A DNA stretch of 64,000 nt, from NCBI GenBank assembly GCA_947502505.1, contig CANNAE010000002.1, forward strand, positions 536,332 through 600,331. Direction: 5' to 3'. The notes beneath the pieces are model-generated. The model had not been told where the DNA came from, searched no databases, and saw only the letters and a program-made list of their open reading frames with translations. Shown piece after piece: positions 58,881 through 64,000 of this stretch (its first letter is position 1; each line of letters begins with the position of its first letter). Made by a program: the position numbers and the translations under genes. This stretch comes from an uncultured Planococcus sp. (lineage in GTDB: Bacteria > Bacillota > Bacilli > Bacillales_A > Planococcaceae).

Positions 58881-59090
58881 ATGTATGTCCAGATCGGGGC
58901 TGCGCAATTGATTGCCGTTAAGGAAATCCTGGCGATCGTCCATCATGAACATTATGCCCACTCCGCTTTTACGCGGCTGCTGGTGCCGCCTGAAGCAGTG
59001 AAATCCTATGTCGTCACCGATGATTTCGTCTACGGGTCGCCTTACCGGCCCCAGGCACTGTTAAATAAAATTCAGCAAAACAGGTTATAA
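58881..59090 (+). CDS. remB: Extracellular matrix regulator RemB (YaaB, DUF370-like)
   Basis: A 69-residue protein beginning MYVQIGAAQLIAVKEILAIVHHE. It is the RemB of the recF-gyrB gap, related to RemA, which forms ring-shaped DNA-binding oligomers controlling matrix genes in B. subtilis. Slightly shorter at the C-terminus than the B. subtilis protein. It starts 7 bp after recF, with AAGGAG before it. Confidence 0.93.
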   Translation: MYVQIGAAQLIAVKEILAIVHHEHYAHSAFTRLLVPPEAVKSYVVTDDFVYGSPYRPQALLNKIQQNRL

Positions 59091-59110
59091 CCGGTCTATG
59101 GAAATAATGA

Positions 59111-61066
<1,956 letters not shown>

Positions 61067-61096
61067 CGCAACAAGAGTTGAGAGGAGGCTGCGGAT

Positions 61097-63673
61097 ATGG
61101 CGGAACGGCCAGGCAGCGGAGTAGAAGAAATAAATATCAGCACGGAGATGCGTACATCATTCCTTGACTATGCGATGAGTGTTATCGTATCGCGTGCGTT
61201 GCCGGATGTCCGGGACGGTTTGAAGCCGGTGCATCGGCGCATTTTGTATGCCATGCATGACCTCGGAATCACAGCGGATAAAGGCTATAAAAAATCAGCG
61301 CGTATCGTCGGTGACGTCATCGGTAAATATCACCCCCACGGTGACAGTGCAGTTTATGAAACGATGGTACGGATGGCTCAGGATTTCAGCTATCGCTATA
61401 TGCTCGTCGACGGACACGGGAACTTCGGTTCGGTAGACGGTGACGCAGCAGCCGCGATGCGTTACACAGAGTCCAAAATGTCGAAAATCTCCATGGAACT
61501 CCTGCGTGATTTGAATAAAAACACGGTTGATTATAAGGAAAACTACGACGGGCAGGAAAAAGAACCCGTCGTCCTTCCAAGTAGATTCCCGAACTTGCTC
61601 GTAAACGGGACTTCCGGGATCGCGGTCGGGATGGCCACCAATATCCCGCCGCATAACCTTGGGGAAACGATCGATGCGGTTTTGGCCTTGGCTGAAAACC
61701 CAGCCATCACAACGGAAGAACTGCTCGACTTCCTTCCCGGCCCCGATTTTCCGACAGGAGGCATCATCCTCGGCCGGAGCGGCATCCGCCGTGCTTACGA
61801 AACCGGTAAAGGTTCGGTGCTGATCCGTGCCGTCGTTGAAATCGAAACAAAACCGAATGGCAAAGAAGTCATCCTGATCCACGAACTTCCTTACCAAGTC
61901 AATAAGGCACGCTTGATTGAAAAAATTGCAGAACTGGTACGCGATAAAAAAATCGACGGCATCACGGATCTGCGCGACGAATCCGACCGCAACGGAATGC
62001 GTGTCGTGATTGAAGTGCGCAGAGACGCGAGCGCCAATGTCTTGTTGAACAATCTGTACAAACAGACCGCGATGCAGACAAGCTTCGGTATCAACATGCT
62101 CGCGCTTGTCGATGGCCAACCGAAAGTTCTCGGCTTGAAAGATGTTCTATATCATTACCTGGAGCACCAAAAAGTCATCATTCGCCGCCGCACAGAATTC
62201 GATCTGCAAAAAGCGGAAGACCGTGCGCACATCCTTGAAGGCTTGCGCATCGCACTCGACCACATCGATGCCATCATTGCATTGATCCGTGGTTCGCAGA
62301 CGACTGAAGAAGCCCGCAACGGTTTGATGAACGATTTCAATTTGTCTGAGCGCCAGTCCCAAGCCATCTTGGACATGCGCCTCCAGCGTTTGACCGGTCT
62401 CGAACGGGACAAAATCGAAGAAGAATATCAAGGGCTCATCGCACTCATCAACGAGTTGCGTGCAATTCTTGCGGACGAATCGAAGATCCTCGAGATCATC
62501 CGTGAAGAAATCCTTGAGATTAAAGAGCGCTTCAATGACGCCCGCAGAACGGAAATCACTGTTGGCGGTTCTGAGATGATCGAAGATGAAGACCTTATCC
62601 CACGCGAAGCTTCCGTATTGACGCTCACGCACAATGGCTACATCAAACGTTTGCCTGCCAATACTTATCGCAGCCAGAAACGTGGCGGGCGTGGTGTACA
62701 AGGAATGGGAACCAACGATGATGATTTCGTTGAACATCTTCTATATACATCAACACACGACACGATCCTATTCTTCACAAGTGAAGGGAAAGTCTATCGC
62801 AAGAAAGGCTATCAGGTTCCCGAGTATGGCCGCACTGCCAAAGGCTTGCCATTAGTGAACTTGTTGGAAATCGGCAAAAACGAAAAAGTAACAGCCGTGA
62901 TCCGTGTTGAAGAGTTCAGAGAAGACGATTTCTTCTTCTTCACAACACGTGGCGGTCTCAGCAAGCGTACACCTGTGAGCAACTACGCTAACATCCGCCA
63001 GAATGGATTAATCGCCATCAACTTGCGTGAAGACGACGAATTGATTTCAGTCAAGATGACTGACGGCAATAAAGAAATCGTCATTGGAACACGAGACGGT
63101 GCATTGATCCGATTCCCTGAGACGGATATCCGCAGCATGGGGCGTGCAGCCAGCGGCGTCCGTGGCATCCGTCTACGTGAAGGCGACCAAGTCGTCGGCA
63201 TGGAAACTTTAGAGACGGATGATAAGATTCTGGTCATCACGGAAAATGGTTACGGCAAGCGAACGAAAGAATCCGAATACCGCGTCCAATCCAGAGGCGG
63301 GATGGGAATCAAAACTTGCCACATCACTGAAAAGAATGGCCCTCTAGTAGCTGTACGTGCGGTTAACGGAACAGAAGACATCATGTTGATTACACAACAT
63401 GGCGTGTTGATTCGAATGGACGTAGAAGATATTTCGACGACTGGAAGAAACACGCAAGGAGTTCGATTGATTCGTTTAGGAGACGAAGAGGTTGTGGCTA
63501 CCGTTACCAAAGTGAAAAAGGATTTGGATGACGATGAAGCAGCTGAAGTCGACGAAGATGGTGTTGAAGTGCTTGTTGAAGAAAGCGCAGAAGCAGATAT
63601 CTACACAGAAGATGACGCCATCACAGATGACGCCATCACAGATGACACATCTGAAAATGTAGAGGAAGAATAG
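61097..63673 (+). CDS. gyrA: DNA gyrase subunit A
   Basis: An 858-residue breakage-reunion subunit. The winged-helix domain has the catalytic Tyr in [10 protein letters not shown]. The quinolone-determining region reads [19 protein letters not shown], with Ser and Glu at the usual positions, i.e. the wild-type pattern. A long coiled coil leads to the six-bladed C-terminal domain with the GyrA box [10 protein letters not shown]. The C-terminal tail is highly acidic with a 15-bp tandem repeat. ATG 61097 follows GAGAGGAGG. 30 bp after gyrB. Confidence 0.98.
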   Translation: MAERPGSGVEEINISTEMRTSFLDYAMSVIVSRALPDVRDGLKPVHRRILYAMHDLGITADKGYKKSARIVGDVIGKYHPHGDSAVYETMVRMAQDFSYRYMLVDGHGNFGSVDGDAAAAMRYTESKMSKISMELLRDLNKNTVDYKENYDGQEKEPVVLPSRFPNLLVNGTSGIAVGMATNIPPHNLGETIDAVLALAENPAITTEELLDFLPGPDFPTGGIILGRSGIRRAYETGKGSVLIRAVVEIETKPNGKEVILIHELPYQVNKARLIEKIAELVRDKKIDGITDLRDESDRNGMRVVIEVRRDASANVLLNNLYKQTAMQTSFGINMLALVDGQPKVLGLKDVLYHYLEHQKVIIRRRTEFDLQKAEDRAHILEGLRIALDHIDAIIALIRGSQTTEEARNGLMNDFNLSERQSQAILDMRLQRLTGLERDKIEEEYQGLIALINELRAILADESKILEIIREEILEIKERFNDARRTEITVGGSEMIEDEDLIPREASVLTLTHNGYIKRLPANTYRSQKRGGRGVQGMGTNDDDFVEHLLYTSTHDTILFFTSEGKVYRKKGYQVPEYGRTAKGLPLVNLLEIGKNEKVTAVIRVEEFREDDFFFFTTRGGLSKRTPVSNYANIRQNGLIAINLREDDELISVKMTDGNKEIVIGTRDGALIRFPETDIRSMGRAASGVRGIRLREGDQVVGMETLETDDKILVITENGYGKRTKESEYRVQSRGGMGIKTCHITEKNGPLVAVRAVNGTEDIMLITQHGVLIRMDVEDISTTGRNTQGVRLIRLGDEEVVATVTKVKKDLDDDEAAEVDEDGVEVLVEESAEADIYTEDDAITDDAITDDTSENVEEE
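63611..63640 (+). repeat. 15-bp tandem repeat in the gyrA acidic tail
   Basis: GATGACGCCATCACA occurs twice in direct succession, with a third partial GATGAC, encoding DDAIT repeats. It keeps the frame and adds acidic residues to the C-terminal tail, a region that tunes supercoiling in GyrA. Confidence 0.9.
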
Positions 63674-63683
63674 AAGACTGTGT

Positions 63684-63719
63684 AAAGGGCTTGTCGATGA
63701 ATCGGCAGGCTCTTTTTGT
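63684..63719 (+). terminator. Terminator after gyrA
   Basis: Stem GCTTGTCGAT/ATCGGCAGGC (with G-U pairs) and 2-nt loop, followed by CTTTTTG. Confidence 0.75.
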
Positions 63720-63769
63720 TTCTTAATAGAAAGAGATTTGTAGAAAGGAAAAGTTTTTTCGTAAAACTG

Positions 63770-63798
63770 TTGACGTATGTTTAGGAGCGTGGTATATT
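63770..63798 (+). promoter_or_regulatory. rRNA operon promoter
   Basis: TTGACG (63770-63775), 17-bp spacer, TATATT (63793-63798): a near-consensus sigma-A promoter, about 175 bp before the 16S gene. The preceding TTTTTTCGTAAAA may act as an A/T-rich UP region. Confidence 0.85.
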
Positions 63799-63971
63799 TA
63801 TCAAGTCGCCAAAACAGGGCGCACAACATGAACCTTGAAAACTGAACAGCAAAACGTCAACAATACAGCCGCGAGTAATCGCGGCAAACTTACTGATCAG
63901 CTTTAGCAGATCAAGCGAATCGTGCGTCTTTCGAGACGGCGATACGCCAGCAGTATTGAGCAATCAACTAC
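63799..63971 (+). other. rRNA operon leader
   Basis: A transcribed leader with the Bacillales rRNA sequence CCTTGAAAACTGAACAGC (about 63833-63850) and short hairpins (GCCGCG/CGCGGC near 63868-63883; CTGATCAGC/GCAGATCA near 63892-63914). It is processed off the 16S precursor. Confidence 0.75.
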
Positions 63972-64000
63972 TCTATAATGGAGAGTTTGATCCTGGCTCA
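63972..64000 (+). rRNA. rrs: 16S ribosomal RNA, 5' end only
   Basis: The window ends in GGAGAGTTTGATCCTGGCTCA, here 63980-64000, the universal 5' end of bacterial 16S rRNA. The mature end is placed at about 63972 by comparison with B. subtilis. An rRNA operon right after gyrA is typical of Bacillales. Confidence 0.95.

Overview
The window is the replication-origin region of a Bacillota chromosome, most likely a Planococcus-type member of the Planococcaceae/Caryophanaceae (Bacillales). The family is inferred from protein character and gene order; no 16S body is available to check it. The gene order rpmH-rnpA-yidC-jag-mnmE-mnmG-rsmG-noc-parA-parB to the left of oriC, and dnaA-dnaN-yaaA-recF-remB-gyrB-gyrA-rRNA to the right, is the classic Bacillales origin layout. 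Nearly all genes left of oriC lie on the minus strand and all genes right of it on the plus strand, so transcription follows both replication forks.

Layout. 1-17.9 kb is accessory and metabolic: a truncated katG with a PerR-like box, a Yip1 membrane protein, a frameshifted YdeI/OmdA gene, a hydrolase, a Gfo/Idh oxidoreductase, a deaminase, a VOC protein, DUF4317, an AEC permease, a malate module (maeN with sensor kinase and regulator malK-malR, a cre site and direct repeats), a nucleoside hydrolase and two GNATs. 18-23 kb holds DUF1846, rlmH, a CxxH/CxxC protein and htrC, with a dense DnaA-box cluster and intergenic repeats. 23-28.6 kb is the walR-walK-walH-walI-walJ cell-wall operon. 29.6-37.5 kb carries an M23/G5 peptidase, purA, dnaB, rplI, gdpP and yybS. 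38.8-44.7 kb carries rpsF-ssb-rpsR, ychF, yyzM, an MscS channel and DUF554. 44.9-54.3 kb is parB-parA-noc-rsmG-mnmG-mnmE-jag-yidC-rnpA-rpmH. A bipartite oriC flanks dnaA (54.4-56.3 kb), with DnaA boxes on both sides and a DnaA-trio/AT-rich unwinding element before dnaN. The window ends at the promoter, leader and first bases of an rRNA operon.

How the genes work together. DnaA boxes at oriC, near rlmH and between jag and mnmE suggest initiation plus titration control. Three good parS sites (in parB, before noc, and inside walK) mark the ParAB segregation region. WalRK with WalH/I/J and HtrC is the essential wall-homeostasis cassette, and the nearby M23 endopeptidase has a WalR-like box upstream.

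The most unusual material is non-coding. Two loci (28.7-29.5 kb and 37.6-38.7 kb) carry the same composite element: a tandem array of 247-bp units, each with a two-armed hairpin whose arms change in a compensatory way between units, followed by a diverged spacer and a GC-rich inverted-repeat element. Four copies of the GC-rich element family and three copies of a separate double-hairpin repeat occur in the window, and one double-hairpin copy is nested inside a GC-rich element. These look like families of structured repeats under selection to keep their fold. I do not recognise the 247-bp family.
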